From assembly GCA_033558025.1 (NCBI GenBank), contig JAUCEF010000013.1, forward strand, positions 3,589,001 to 3,653,000: a DNA stretch of 64,000 nucleotides, written 5' to 3'. Source of the stretch: Phytophthora sp. 'mugwort' (lineage: Eukaryota > Oomycota > Peronosporomycetes > Peronosporales > Peronosporaceae). Below are positions 42,909 through 54,848 of the stretch, piece after piece. Made by a program: the position numbers and the translations under genes. How positions within the stretch are numbered: position 1 is the first letter of the stretch; each line of letters starts with the position of its first letter. Under the pieces are notes generated by a model. That model searched no databases and was not told the DNA's origin. It was given only the letters and a program-made list of their open reading frames with translations.

Positions 42909-44401
42909 TTTTTACGTTGCGTTCTCTAATTTCGCTTACACGTATAGGTCTGTGCTAAGGCACGGTCAAACACCCAGTCTTTAGCTCAATATTGGACAAA
43001 GCATATTGTCATCAAGTAAAACAATGGCAGCATAACGGCCTCCAGACGTGCACGCACCTCGTCGCCAGATACAGGATTCTGCGTCCCTTCCACCTGTGGA
43101 CAAGCGGGACGCGTGTCTCTGTTTGCTAAAGTACCAAACAGCACGGTCAAACACCCAGTTGTTAGCGCACACGGCCTCAACGCCAAGGCGTTCCCTCACC
43201 CTCACGGTTAATCGTTCGGGGCCGGCGGGCAATGTCAAATACCGGTACCCATAAATTGAACGTCCGAATTATTGGTGCTGCAGCAAACGATTTGACACAT
43301 CCTACTTGAGGCCTCAAAGCCAGAGTTAAAATTCCGATTTGATTGGAAAAATCGAAGAAAGGCGTAATATTGTTAGTGGACGAAATAGTGGTTATTTTCA
43401 TTTATTATAATAGTTTAGTGCGTGAGACTAAGAAGCCAGAGAAGATAACACTATTTTAGTTCCGACGACAGAGAAGTCTTACAGAACAGGCGGCACTTTT
43501 CATTTCGCCTCCCGCCTCCCACACCCCACCACGAGCCACCAACATTCACTCCGTTCCAATGGAGCCTTCCTCCGATTCGACCTCGACCCCGAAGCCTCCA
43601 CTACCACGGACAGCGTGACGGCCATACCGCGCCGTTGCTTGGAACGTGCACGAAGGCCCCCAGCGAGCCGCCTCATCGAAGTCGACGCGGTGTCCGAATC
43701 CAGTAGAATCAATGAATTGACGCCCAATGCGATCGCACGTGCATGTGCCGATCCTGGGTCGACTTCAGGCTTAGCCGAAGTTTGAGGAAAGCGCAAACGG
43801 CAAGTGCAACATGTGATCACAAAGCCGGATCGCCTAACTGTCATCAAGTGGATGACTGAAGCGATGGGTTTAAGTTATCGTCGTCATCATTACGACCACT
43901 TCTTGGGTAAACCTGTAGGAGAGGACGTGGCAGACTTACAGGTTGGAGAGTAACTAGAGGCTTCTGTGTAGAATATCGAGCAACATTAGTATTATTACTG
44001 TTAGTTTTATATTAACGTTAATAACTCTAATTGATGTGAGCTTCGACATATCTAAGCTTAGCAATTAATGCTAGTAAGTCTAAATGCTGTGGTTAGAGTA
44101 GGAAACATTTGCTAGCCCTGGTCCAGGTACCTGTACTACTTGCACCTAGCAGCTAGAAGAATGCATTCTGAGCTCATACTTTTCGTGTTTCTTACTGGCT
44201 ATCGAGAAAAGGTACGGTGTCCCATTTTCCAGAGGTCGAAAACGATATTGGTCCATACGCCGTACCACGATTTGCAATGCATACCATAATGGAGAGGGCT
44301 GCAGTACTGCAATCTAGTATTGGTGTCAAGGTAAGTATGCCATGCTGATTGGTGCGCGCCAAAGCAATGCTATATTGCGAGTCAACCTGATGCAATACGC
44401 A
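42909..44401. other. Spacer with short direct repeats and an unassigned frame
   Basis: cacggtcaaacacccagt occurs at 42961-42978 and 43142-43159, 181 bases apart, each followed by a ttagc-like tail; this may be element ends. At 43800-43950 a plus-strand frame (ITKPDRLTVIKWMTEAMGLS, then a His/Tyr-rich stretch) looks like repeat-derived protein but is not recognised. From 43960 to 44330 the sequence is AT-rich without frames. Confidence 0.4.
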
Positions 44402-45051
44402 CTACAGATCGCCACGTGTAGCATCGTTGGACGGGTGGGAGTTGCGGATTGCTGTCACAACAATCTTGCTCGTCCAGAACACGCAAATAGTCTGCAGGAA
44501 CATGATGTTCTCGAACATCCAAGGGCTTACGGAACGGTGTTGATTCGTCATAACGCACTTCGTTATACTGAACAGTCGTTCAACCGATGCCGACGCGCCT
44601 AGCATATATCGAAATCATGGTACTCGATCACTCGCTCCAGTATCTGTCTTTTTCGCTCTTGGACCTCTTTAGCGTAGGTTCTGGTTTCTCCCCAGTTGAT
44701 GTGGTGTGGCAGCGGCGGTTGTGGTGTCTCGTATTGCAGCATGTGCTCACGCTCAGCCTCGGAGAGATCGCCTGTTGTGTTGTTTAGCACCTTGATGACA
44801 ACAGACTCAAACCTTGGATTATGCACAAAGCCCGCATCCTGGGTGAGATGGTGGGAAAGCTGGGGGAAATCGTCTAGTAGGATGTCAGACGTCCCCCTGG
44901 TGTACGCCACAGTAGGGTCAGCAACCTGCAGGTCAACCATTATGTAGTCGAGCTTCTTAAGCATCGGCAGCAGGTCTCTCACGCATTGTAAATTGGCCTT
45001 TCGCGGAGTTTCACCTCGTCCACAAGCTTCAATTCGCCTTCGATCTTGCAA
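44402..45051 (-). pseudogene. hAT-family transposase, C-terminal part
   Basis: The frame 44599-45051 carries the region before the dimerisation domain (LSEAEREHMLQYETPQPP, acidic and Leu-rich). The frame 44402-44605 carries the hAT dimerisation signature: SASVERLFSITK, then SPWMFENIMFLQ. This corresponds to the A-S-x-x-x-E-R-x-F-S and L-S-P-x-x-x-E motifs. One frameshift lies between them. No 5' half or terminal repeats are seen. Confidence 0.65.
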
Positions 45052-45560
45052 ATTGCTTGACCATGGTGTAGGTTAAGGACCAGCCTGCGTCGTTGTTTAG
45101 AAGAGGGACCAGCTCGGTAAACTCCCGCAATGCAGAAGCCGCCTTTAGGCTAGTCACCCTACTGACCGTGGTGGTTATTGCTTCTCCAACCACATAAATC
45201 GTATTGCCATACGATATTGTGCGACATCAGAGAAATCCAATATTATACTGGACGTGTTGGCGAACTGCAATCTCTGACTGCTCCGGGTGTGGATGCTGCA
45301 ATCCGGACTGCAATCCGTAGTAACACCAGAAATGCTTGAAAATATATTCCGACCTCTGCCATTATCTGATTCTGCATTCTCAGATTCGCAATTTCTAAAC
45401 ACCGCGCGCGGGTCTTCTGAATCCAGAATCTATTTCTGTCTTTATGAAGAGAAGTCACAAAGCTGCAACCATCGCTGTCGTCTGTGCGTGCCCAGGGGTC
45501 GTCGCTGTGGTCACCGCGTTGGGTCGGCGAGAGTCGACACATCCACGTTCCCATCTTAAA
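45052..45560. other. Spacer, no gene recognised
   Basis: Short overlapping frames on both strands only. It may include the remaining hAT upstream part, too decayed to read. Confidence 0.4.
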
Positions 45561-46230
45561 CCTTCGAGAAGCTCTGCACTCCCCGCAGACACGCCGGTTC
45601 GAGACACATCTGCACTGTGCTAAATCTTCCTTCCTACTTTTGTACAAGGTGTATACGCTGCGTGCGCTCGCAAACCGCGCTCAAATGCCAAGAACCCCCA
45701 TCAGGTGGCTAGCGCTCACTATAATCTACTTAAATCAAGAGCAGCATGAACAGAGCGGTCGCAATCATGGGGATATCGCACGCGCGAGCGGTGACTTCAT
45801 CAATGTAACGCTAGATTCCTCAATGAATGGCTACATCTACAATCTTTGATACCTTCTGGTGAAGAAATCGCCGCAGTGGAGGACGGCTTCTTCCCGCTGG
45901 CGTGATTTCCGGGCGTTATTGGTGCAATTGACGGAATCCTCATCCGCATACCTCGACCATCCAAATTGTTTTGGTTGGTACTGCCGCAAAGGGTTCCCCG
46001 CCGTACTTATAAGCGGTTGATTACCGCGGACTGCTCAGGTCGCTCTCCATTAGGGCGGGTACAGCAAACGACCAGTCTGATCCGAGTCAAAATGAGGTTT
46101 GGTTTTGAATTATCGGTTATACTGGGAATACCGAAGAATGAGGAATGGATAGCCTTCAAGGCTTTAATTCCACGGTACTGCGTAAGTGTAAGACAGACCT
46201 TCATTTTTCAGGAGCGCTTGTCGCGGTCGC
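45560..46230 (+). pseudogene. PIF/Harbinger-like nuclease fragment
   Basis: Read across frames: an N-terminal part (RRFETHLHCAKSSFLLLY), then FPGVIGAIDGILIRIPRPS, which holds the first catalytic Asp of Harbinger nucleases (G-x-I-D-G-T). WYCRKGFPAVLISGLI and ITADCSGRSP follow, corresponding to the strand with the next Asp. Stops and shifts at about 45849, 45903 and 45990 make it a relic. Confidence 0.6.
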
Positions 46231-46364
46231 CGGACATCAATCAGGTAGATGGAAAATAAGTAGATGAAAAATGATCATATTCCTTGAACGGTCGGTCCGG
46301 ACTTACTCTATGCTTGCTGTGTTTTGCTTGCCTTGGGCTTGCTTTGTTTTCCCCGCTCGCGACA

Positions 46365-49300
46365 ATGATCAGCCACGAAAACGGTAGTGCTGATGCTGCT
46401 GCATTGAAGAAGCGAAAGCGGAACACAGATTACATGCGCAATTATCGAGCGAAGAAAAAGCTCCGCACGGTAGAATCTGGCCCTGACGCTTTTCATGCAG
46501 CTAACACCAGTGGGCAAGGTGGCGCCGCGGAGTCTTGCGTACCTGCCCAAGTTGCATTGAAAGCGACGCAGCGCCAACACCAGAAATAATATACGCGCGA
46601 CTACATGTGTAAATATCGGGCTGAACAGACGAAGAAGGTTGCGCACGAAAGAATCCCGCTCTGATGGCGGACCAGAAACATCTGGAACACCCATGGACGA
46701 ACAAGGTGGTGATTCCGTGGAGACTCCCGGACCAAGTGGCGTGTATTCAATTGACGATCCTTTGCTAGATTTAGCAGAAACGATACTGGACAAACGTGGC
46801 ATCACTGAAGAAGAGCTTTTGCTGATAACGAAAGGTCAACAATTTACTACTCACCCAAAATTGGCTTTAGCTTACTATTACTGCTGTGCAGACCATCCAG
46901 ATGTATTCGTTTTAATGACGAGCATGTGTGTGAAAATAATTCAGTCAGAGAAAAAAAAATTGGCAAACGCATTGGATTCACTTCCGGGCACACCAGAATA
47001 TGCGCATTGCCAATCTACTGCGACATAAGCTGATCCGTCGCACTGCTGTATTTTTGCTTGCGCATCTTGTTGCAAGTTTCTTGTGGGGCCTCAGTGCAGT
47101 CACGTATGCTTGCCGCTGTCGCGTCTATCAGAATCATTTCGTCTGTCGGAAAACGAGTATATAACGCGATATGGCCACTTATCGGATGATACCGTCAGAA
47201 ACCACGCTCCAGTTTTGGGGCAACCGGACGGGTCGAAGTATTTTCTTAACCCTGAGCTAGTCAACGACACGGATCGAAGTCGCTTCTGCTCAAGTGCGCA
47301 TCTAACCCGATGAAGTCCAAATTCAGTCTAGCAAGTGGACATGAATACGGACGTTGTGGATCGCTTCCTCCTTTGAGTGCAGTTGCTAAAACCTGCATTT
47401 CGCTAGCTCGTTGTTTTGGTTTGGAATTTTTTCTCTTCGGAAAACACTGCAGTGGGCATGCAATATGTTTTGTCCTTCTAGTGGTTCTCAAGTGTGCGCG
47501 AAAGTACTCTCTGTCACAGATATTGATCGAAAACCTCGCGTCACTTTTATTGGACCTTCAGAACAGTGGAGAAAACGAAAACATCTATTTCGCAGGTTGT
47601 ATGAACTCCAAGTGCAAGCAGATTTTTGTGGCTGTCCGTGTTGAAAGAAACACGTAGCCTTTTCCGGAAACAAGGAATTGAGGTTGATGCTTCACAAACC
47701 GAGGTCGAAAAGTTGGCAATGCTAGAAAAAGCCATTGAAAACGATGTATTTATAAGTGATGCTGCTGCATTACATGCTGTTGATGATGCTGTTAATTCCG
47801 AGCAATATGGCACCGATGTTAACAGCGGCGTTGATGATTTAGACGATGTGGTGATTCAACAATCTGCCGTTCTATAGCCAGCAGTGTGTAAAATGACAAA
47901 GTGAGATCTACCAGGTTTACTACATGCTGGATGTTATTGGAATCGAAGATGGTGTTGCCATTATATGTAGAGGGGCTGACCATTTAATGTGTTACTACGA
48001 CGGCCGCTTTGATGGGAGTGTTACACTTATCGCGACCCTTTTCAATCAATTTCAGTGTCATGCAGCGGTGCGAAAGGCAGCTCGCGCGGCAACATCCCAC
48101 GCAAAAACATTAAAACAATTGGGCGACTTAGCAAAATCGACTGAGTTTAAAGAATCGCTTGTTGCAGCAAAGAATGATCCAGAGTCGCCAGCAGCCAAAC
48201 GACTAAAAGCTGGATTGTTACGCATTCTTTCGGTTGTTGGGGGTAAGTACCATTTTCGCCGTTTGAACGTGCAGCGACACGACCAAAGCTAGCAGCAATG
48301 CGCATTCGTTTAGCCTCCCACGTTTGGGTTACTGTCGCTCCACCAGAGCAAGACGATTTGACGCTGCACCGAGTTATGCTTCTTCGAAAGCTTAATGGTT
48401 GGAATAATGATGGCTGCAAGTTTGGACAAGATAACGTTCAGTGGTCGCACCTTCCTGAAAACCTCAAACAAAGCCCGCGGATTCGACTTTCGATTTCAAA
48501 TACGTGTCCGGCTTTAGCGGCTTCCAAAAGCAATTCTTCGCTGTTCGAGCACACAGGACACAAGAACAAGAATAAGTCGCAATTATGCCGAATGAGAGGC
48601 GGGTGCGTACGGGAAAGTTGCTGGATTAAATGGCGTTATAGAGCCTCAGATTGATGGACGCTTGCATTTGCACATGACAGTGTACGGATCGTCAAGGACT
48701 GTGAATCCCCAGTACCTCGTGCTTGTGAAGTCACATTGCCGGAAGCGCGACAAAATATCGCCGCTTTCCACAAGTAGCTGAGAAGTCGATTGCAGCAACA
48801 AATACCTATTCCCATTCGAAAACATGCAGCAAAGGGAAACGCGGTAAAACTCAATGCCGCCTTTGTCTCCCCGCTGGAATCCACAGAAAACACAACCACT
48901 ACATATCACCAAACAGAGCGGTGTATGCTCAGGAAAATCATTGACTGTAGAACTGGAGAAAATACTGGATGCTGGTTATGATCCAGAGCAAGGTCAATTT
49001 CTTCGTCCGCATATTGATGGCCCCCTAGTCTGGGAACAGTTCAGACCAGAACCGGATGGCATGTTTATCGAAACCAACACAGTTCTGTTCGGCTTAACGG
49101 CTTCACACTGCAACTAGTGTAATGAACAGAGAAGATGCTGGGGATATGGCTGATGAGTACCAGCAAAACTATATGAGGAAAGAAGATGCTGGTTCGATAA
49201 AAGCTGCCACTGTAATGTTGACTGTATTGGATGATGCACTCAAGTATCCAAGCGTTGCTGCAGACAGCGGAACGCTCGTGCGGCAGGCACAATACTTGGC

Positions 49301-50130
49301 AACACGAACTGTGAATGCATTTGGGGATGCACATGAATGGCCACTGTCATTGCTGGCATACGCGTTGGGGGTCATAAATCACATGTATCATCTGAGGCGT
49401 TTTGGCACATATTTCCGCACGCAATTTTTGGATGAGCTACGCAAATCTGAAGTCGTCCCTCTGACGATGATGCAAAAGCAGAAAACGTTGATTCCTCTAC
49501 AGACAGTGAGCATGACAGCATGATTGACGACGATGACGACGATGAATTCATGGAAGAAGACTCAAACAGCATCCCAACAGATCAAGCTATCGAAGAGCTC
49601 GCAGACTTCGCTTATTCGGAAGACCTGTCGGTACTGAGTTCTTCACTAAACGATCGACGTACTACAGGAGGAACACGATCCTACAAGATCGAGGGAAAAT
49701 TGATTTTTCTCACTCAAGTGGAGTCATACAAGTACATTTTCTGGATTGTTCCAATTGAATGTGCTTGCATTGTGGATTTCATACCTCACCAAACGTCGAC
49801 AGGTAAAGAATCAACACGAGGACGTAAACGTCGGAAAGGCTTTGCGCTGGACCCGCACATCCACTTTTCAGTCACTACGAAGCCGTCGTCCGCGCAAAAA
49901 TGTTAACATCAATGTTTGGGGGATCTCCACCTCCAGCATGCCGTCGCAAGAAAAGGGACACCAAGAAGATGAATGATCTCGACAAGTATATCCTCTCTGT
50001 CGCGGTCCCCTGGAATTTAAATCACAGATCCCCGTTTGAACTGAACGCCTCTGGCTTAGCGCAATTGTGCAGATCATGGGATACTACATCCGCTACTTCT
50101 GTAGCGAGACAAAGGTATTGACAAGCACAT
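46365..50130 (+). pseudogene. Helitron Rep (HUH) part
   Basis: Segments in order: MISHENGSAD... with two DYMR/DYMC-K-YR repeats; a linker (46639-47028, LAETILDKRGITEEELLLI); the DUF6570-like FSLASGHEYGRCGSLPPLS (47310 on); LKETRSLFRKQGIEVDASQT (47640 on); and Rep proper, with YDGRFDGSVTLIATLFNQFQ (47985 on), MRIRLASHVWVTVAPPEQDD (48298 on) and GRLHLHMTVYGS, whose HLH is the metal-binding HUH motif. Then come MNREDAGDMADEYQQNYMRK and the LRRFGTYFRTQF helices (49122-49500). The candidate catalytic Tyr cannot be fixed. At least six stops or shifts. Confidence 0.7.
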
Positions 50131-50559
50131 AACTTTATTCAGAAGCGGGTAGGAACAACGACAACGAGAAAACATCTCTGGACTGGAGAGCTCGGAATGC
50201 AACACGATGGAAAGAAAATCCTTTCGCTGAAGTGAATACCATGAACCGGTCTGGACGTCACCGTGACGTGTGTGACCCAGAAGCCAATAGTCAACTGTCT
50301 GGGGGAGACAACTATTTCTATTGGCTAACTAGAGCTGCTGAACTTGGTAACCCTACCCACCGCGACAGCATTATTGCGATGAAATCATATTTTGGTCAGT
50401 CATGGGTGATGAAAACGGAGACAGTCAAACGGAGAAGGGGATTAGCTTGTTGCGGACAGCAACTTCGCAAACTAGCGTCTACCGTTACAACGATAACATT
50501 GAGAATATCATGCTCAATCCGCAACCAAGTCTCAAGCTATAACACACCGCATTCACAAG

Positions 50560-52820
50560 ATGCCCTCTCGAGGCCGTGCTTCAAATGCATCGAACTTGGA
50601 GTCTTCATCGAGATCTCAAAATGGTGAGATTTGTGACCCCCTGGGAAGCCAGCCTCCCCTTGAAGCCGAGAATTTTGTAGCATCACCAGAGCAGCGAGTG
50701 ATCATTGACTGGGTCGTAGAGAACCTGGACAAGCCCCACCCAATTCAAACACTTTCGCTTATGCATGGTGGGGCCGGGAGAGGAAAATCTTTTGGTATTC
50801 ACCAACTGCGAAAAAAGCTGCTCAAACGAGGATTGAAAATAGATTACATGTCCAATCGGAGCCGCTGCCAGCCAATTTCCTAGTGGCCAAACTTGTCATG
50901 CCGCTGTAAAATCGGACGAGAAAACGATCATCTTTCACCGTCTAAACTGGCTGAACTACGTCTCCATTTCGATAATACGGTGGGATTATTGTCACCGATG
51001 AAGTTTCAACGCTTGGGGCCGAATTCACGGAAAGATGGACAAGCGTTTGCGTCTAGTCTACAACCCGGATCTACCATTCGGTGGGAAATCTCTTCTATGG
51101 GTATGTTCGTTTAGATTACTGCGGCTTGACATCAACTAACACCAAGTGCTTTTCTTCTTTTGTAAGCAGGTGACTTTTTGCAATTGGAAGCGCGTATGGG
51201 GACCCCTCTCTGCCGAGCACTGTACCAGCTAAACGCTAACGCAACCCTCTTCCACGCCCGGGATCTTATCAGGCGCTTTCGTGTATTTTCCTCGCCTCCC
51301 AGCTGAGAGCCCATGGCTGCCCGCAGCAGCAAAAACTCCTGAATGCCTTTCGGACCCTGCCAACAGAGTGTCCGGACGGCTCTACCCCTAACAATTCGCA
51401 ACTTCTAAGTGATGATGTGATTAGTACTGTAACAACAGCGCTCACACCAACTGAAGTTGAAGACGACCCGGCTTGGATGGATGAATCGACCATATTGGTT
51501 ACAAGCAATATCGACAAGGCTGTCCTAACTGCATGAACGGCTTGACGTACGAACACGGTCGTCTTTCGATGAAAAAAATATATTCCTGTGCTCCCGTGTG
51601 CACTACAGGACCTAATTTATAATGTCGCAGACTACCCGAACTTGTTCGGCTACTTTGTTCAAGGTGGCCCCTCTCAAATTCTTCACAATGACATGGGCAA
51701 TGTGGAATGGGGAGTGGCCAATGGAACTATGTGCAAGCTTATGTCACTAGCCTGGGAAACGAGAATGATACCAATCGTGTGCTCAATCATCTCCTCTTGC
51801 GTTCGAGGTACGGGCCAGTCCTTGATTGTCTGGACCTTATCGGGATTCATCCGTACTCAATCTCTCCCAACGAAGTCACCTACGCACGGAATCTCGCCAG
51901 CGCAGAAGACACACTTGGCAAGCTTCACGTAAAGATTGTTGTCACGCAAGATGTCCAATGTCTTCCGCAACGCTTCGAAGTGTTTGCCAATGCCATGGAA
52001 CTTCGTGAAGATGTAGATGTCGTCGTAGAAAGACTTCGTGTTCTCCAAACCACGAAACAGCTTCGATGTCAAACGATGCATCGTCGCAGGTGCATTACAG
52101 ACTCCCGTGTAGTACCAGGTACTCCCAGAGTCCATTGAGTGCCTGGAACGCGGTGTTCGCGCATGCGAACTTGGTAGTACGCGGACATCAGATACATCGT
52201 CGAAAAGCTGTGTGCACCCGATATGGCGTCCAAGATGTCTTCCTTCCTTTCATTGGAACACTCTGGCGCACAGTGTTCGAGTTCAAGTATCGATAACCGT
52301 GAAACCATTTCAGCCCATTGTGGCGCCGTGATCGATCTACCATGTCCCCCGACTTAATTAATGTTCATTTAATTACCCAAAATGGTGATATCATTCCTGC
52401 TACGGCATGGTCATAAATAATTTGAAGATTAATTGGATGACTGATCATGCTGGACAGCGAACACAAAAGAGCAGCATTATCATTCCAGTTGGACTTGTTG
52501 CCAACAACCAAGCGAAATACTCTGCGTCAAGCTAGCATAGCACGTACGCTCCTACCAAAACCGATTGAGCTAAAATATTCACAACTCGGGGTTGAGCTAG
52601 CGCTAGTCATGACTGTGTGGAAAGCCCAAGGTGCTACTCTTCGAAGGGTTTTACTCTATCTGGAAGGCACACCCGGTGTACCGAAATGGTTACTTACCAC
52701 TTGTACGTCGGTACATCTCGTATAAGGCAAGCCAACTTCTACGCTGTCTTCCCCTCTCACCTGCGTCCATTCGTTATCCACGTTTGATCCGAATCGATTA
52801 CCAGGTTATGCCTATCTTCA
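50560..52820 (+). pseudogene. Helitron Pif1-type helicase part, interrupted
   Basis: Walker A at 50768-50791 (GGAGRGKS; the common form is GGAGTGKS, and the pattern G-x4-G-K-S is kept). The segment DKRLRLVYNPDLPFGGKSLL (51030-51095) corresponds to the P-F-G-G motif before the G-D-x-x-Q-L helicase motif. ILVTSNIDKAVLTA (about 51490) and VEWGVANGTMCKLMSLAWE (51700) are late motifs. After the inserted gypsy piece the end resumes: LKYSQLGVELALVMTVWKAQ (the Q-G-x-T-L motif follows) and YVGTSRIRQANFYAVFP. Multiple stops. Confidence 0.75.
51843..52310 (-). pseudogene. Gypsy reverse transcriptase fragment inside the Helitron
   Basis: The minus-strand frame 52308-52069 gives ILDAISGAHSFSTMYLMSAY and YQVRMREH. 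The frame 52135-51857 gives VCNAPATMHRLTSKLFRGLE and SFYDDIYIFTK, the RT active site (Y-D-D). It ends at GEIPCVGDFVGRD. Part of the palm between them is missing. It covers only the RT fingers and palm, lacks LTRs, and sits between two halves of the helicase. Confidence 0.8.
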
Positions 52821-52956
52821 ACTAACAAATTCTCAGCTTTTTCTACGCCCACTCCTTGTCTCCCGTTGGAACTCACAGCCGCCTCCACTTTTCATTGCTC
52901 ACAACTTAACTGGTACTCGACCACGCAGAACTGCAACCTGCTCGACACAAAGCACC

Positions 52957-53815
52957 ATGGAAATCGATGGTATTCCTATCCCAAAAGACTACAAGTCTCC
53001 GCTACAACTATGCCGAGAGCAAAGACGACACTGCCCAACGTCCGATTCCTACGAAACAAGGTAGATTCATCTTCATACACAACATCATCTACTGAATTTA
53101 ACATTAACTATGATTCCTTTTCACAGCATTATCTGAATACATATCCGAAAACCCACAAAGCACAGATGGCGCATACATCTAAGGAAGGTTCATTTGGAGC
53201 AGCGAGCACATTGTTGGCAGCGGCCGCCGTTTAATCCGCGTTCATCGTACGGATCTCTTCGCCTCAGAATCAACTGATACTCTTAAAAGAGGTAAGTTCT
53301 ACTCGTTTCTTCTCCACTACAACGTATACTAATGCTCGGTGCTCCTTTCCTACACTAGAAATACGAAGAAAAGTATGCCACCTGCCGATACACGGTGGAC
53401 AAGACCTTTATGATGGGCACAATTTGGGTTTCTGACGACACTACCCACGCCATGCCTCAACGCGGGCAGAATGTGAAGATTAAACGCTTAACGAAGCCGG
53501 TGCTATACCGAAACGAGTGCTGCCAGTTCACCACTCATTTCCACGATTTCGAATTTGAAACCCGCACGAATTCCACCCCACACCCATCTCAAAACAATGC
53601 AGCGCACAAAGATGCACACGAGTCGACCCCCCCCAACTCCGCGACCCTACCCACCCCACGCCAAGTTCTTCCTTGCCGGATACCAACCCGTCGGGAACTA
53701 CTGCCACCGCTGCAAGCGACACTCAAGCCAACACCGAAATCCCTGTCCAGTCCGACAAAAAGAAGCGCAAAACCACCTAATCTCCCGCCGGTAACGACAA
53801 GCGACACCTGATCTA
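52957..53815 (+). pseudogene. Intron-bearing accessory-type ORF downstream of the Helitron, decayed
   Basis: A start at 52957 (MEIDGIPIPKDYKSPLQ) is followed by GT-AG-like introns at 53061-53126 and 53292-53359 (gtaagt to tag). The segment after the second is cysteine-containing (KYEEKYATCRYTVDKTFMMG, then RGQNVKIKRLTKPVLYRNEC) and ends in a Pro/Thr-rich tail near 53810. The middle exon has an in-frame stop, so the gene is broken. The position right after the helicase suggests a Helitron-carried or captured gene. No family is recognised. Confidence 0.4.
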
Positions 53816-54584
53816 GTGTTATTGCCATTTTTACGCTAAATCGTCTATCACTCTAAATAATAAAATAATCGTATTCAGCGTAAGTCGCAGACGCCCAAGT
53901 ATATTTTCGTAGTAAATCCATATATCTCATTTTGTCTTGTTTGAATCTTTCATGTGTGCCGCAGTGTAAGAATTGAATTGGAGATGCTGGATACAAGATA
54001 TGGCATAACGGATTAGCAACCTATCCAGAAGCTGCTGCTGCTGGAAGCAAAGGATGCGGCGATATAACTATCGACACTCGCGAATGCGGATGTGGCCGAA
54101 TGCCCCTTTGGGGTATTACGAATCGATTTCCGGTACTCCGTGACAAAACGGAGCAGAAAACGAAGGGTCACGTCGTCAGAGCAATTGTTTCGTGCGCGGT
54201 CCTCCATAATTTCTTAACTATTCTGCGAGACAGTATCGCGTGCAAGGCATTGACCTCTACCCAAGTTTGCGTCTGACAACCATACCGAAGATACGGTTGA
54301 TACGGAACGGCAACATGACATGCAATCGGAGAAGCTAAATGGGACGATATAGCGGCGTTGTTTATGAAATACATGTAACCGATATACTTCTGCAACTTCT
54401 CTGCTAGCAACCTCATTCATGCAATTGAATACGCAGGGTTTCGGCGTGCTAAACATTCAAAGTATCGATAGGAGAATCGAGCTTATTCTTGTGATCAGAG
54501 CCGTCGATCCAGCCATAGCGAGCGCTTGGTCGGCACACTGGGATTTTTGTCCCATCGATGAAACCATATACGTAGTTCATCGGT
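53813..54584. other. Spacer before the second gypsy element
   Basis: Minus-strand frames at 54013-54456 (SFASSSSSFW; VAVPYQPYLRYG) and the reading GFIDGTKIPVCRPSA near 54570-54530 hint at another decayed PIF/Harbinger relic, read on the minus strand. The support is weak. Confidence 0.35.
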
Positions 54585-54790
54585 CAGATAAGCAAACAAA
54601 TAACAGTTCAGTTTTAGCTTTAAAGAGAGTATTGCCCTATATTTTAGAATACTGACTCCTTGAGTCTCTAGTGATATAACTAGAGTGATCTAAGCCTCAA
54701 CGGAGACCTTAGGGGTTAGGAGAACCACAGCTAAGACTCGGGGAGTCATACGTCTTCCTCTGACGCACTACGCTACGCAGCCCCGCTGTA
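54585..54790 (+). repeat. 5' LTR of gypsy element
   Basis: It aligns with 61620-61827 over its whole length, from cagataag to ccccgctgta, with scattered substitutions and small indels. It has no TG start, so the outer end may be truncated. The sequence cctggtagcac just after it is a possible primer-binding site. Confidence 0.8.
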
Positions 54791-54848
54791 CCTGGTAGCA
54801 CTTATAGTCAATCCCGTACCTCAGTCTTAGGACTATTCCTCGGTGAGG

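Larger units (their letters stand above)
46365..53234 (+). mobile_element. Helitron (Rep-helicase type), decayed
   Basis: A plus-strand array of frames with the typical order: a Lys/Arg-rich N-terminus (MISHENGSAD, KKRKRNTDYMRNYRAKKK), a DUF6570-like segment, the Helitron-like N/Rep domain with an HUH site at 48664-48672, and then a Pif1-type helicase (50560-52800). A gypsy fragment in the opposite strand breaks the helicase at about 51843-52310. Ends (5' TC, 3' hairpin and CTRR) could not be assigned. The 3' limit given is the end of the last open frame. Confidence 0.8.

Noticed and set aside
43500..43847. 115-codon minus-strand frame
   Set aside because: No domain, odd Arg/Ser composition, and lies in transposon spacer; not supported as a gene.
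53800..53820. Possible Helitron 3' end (ctag followed by t)
   Set aside because: No convincing stem-loop 10-12 bases upstream, so the terminus was not called.
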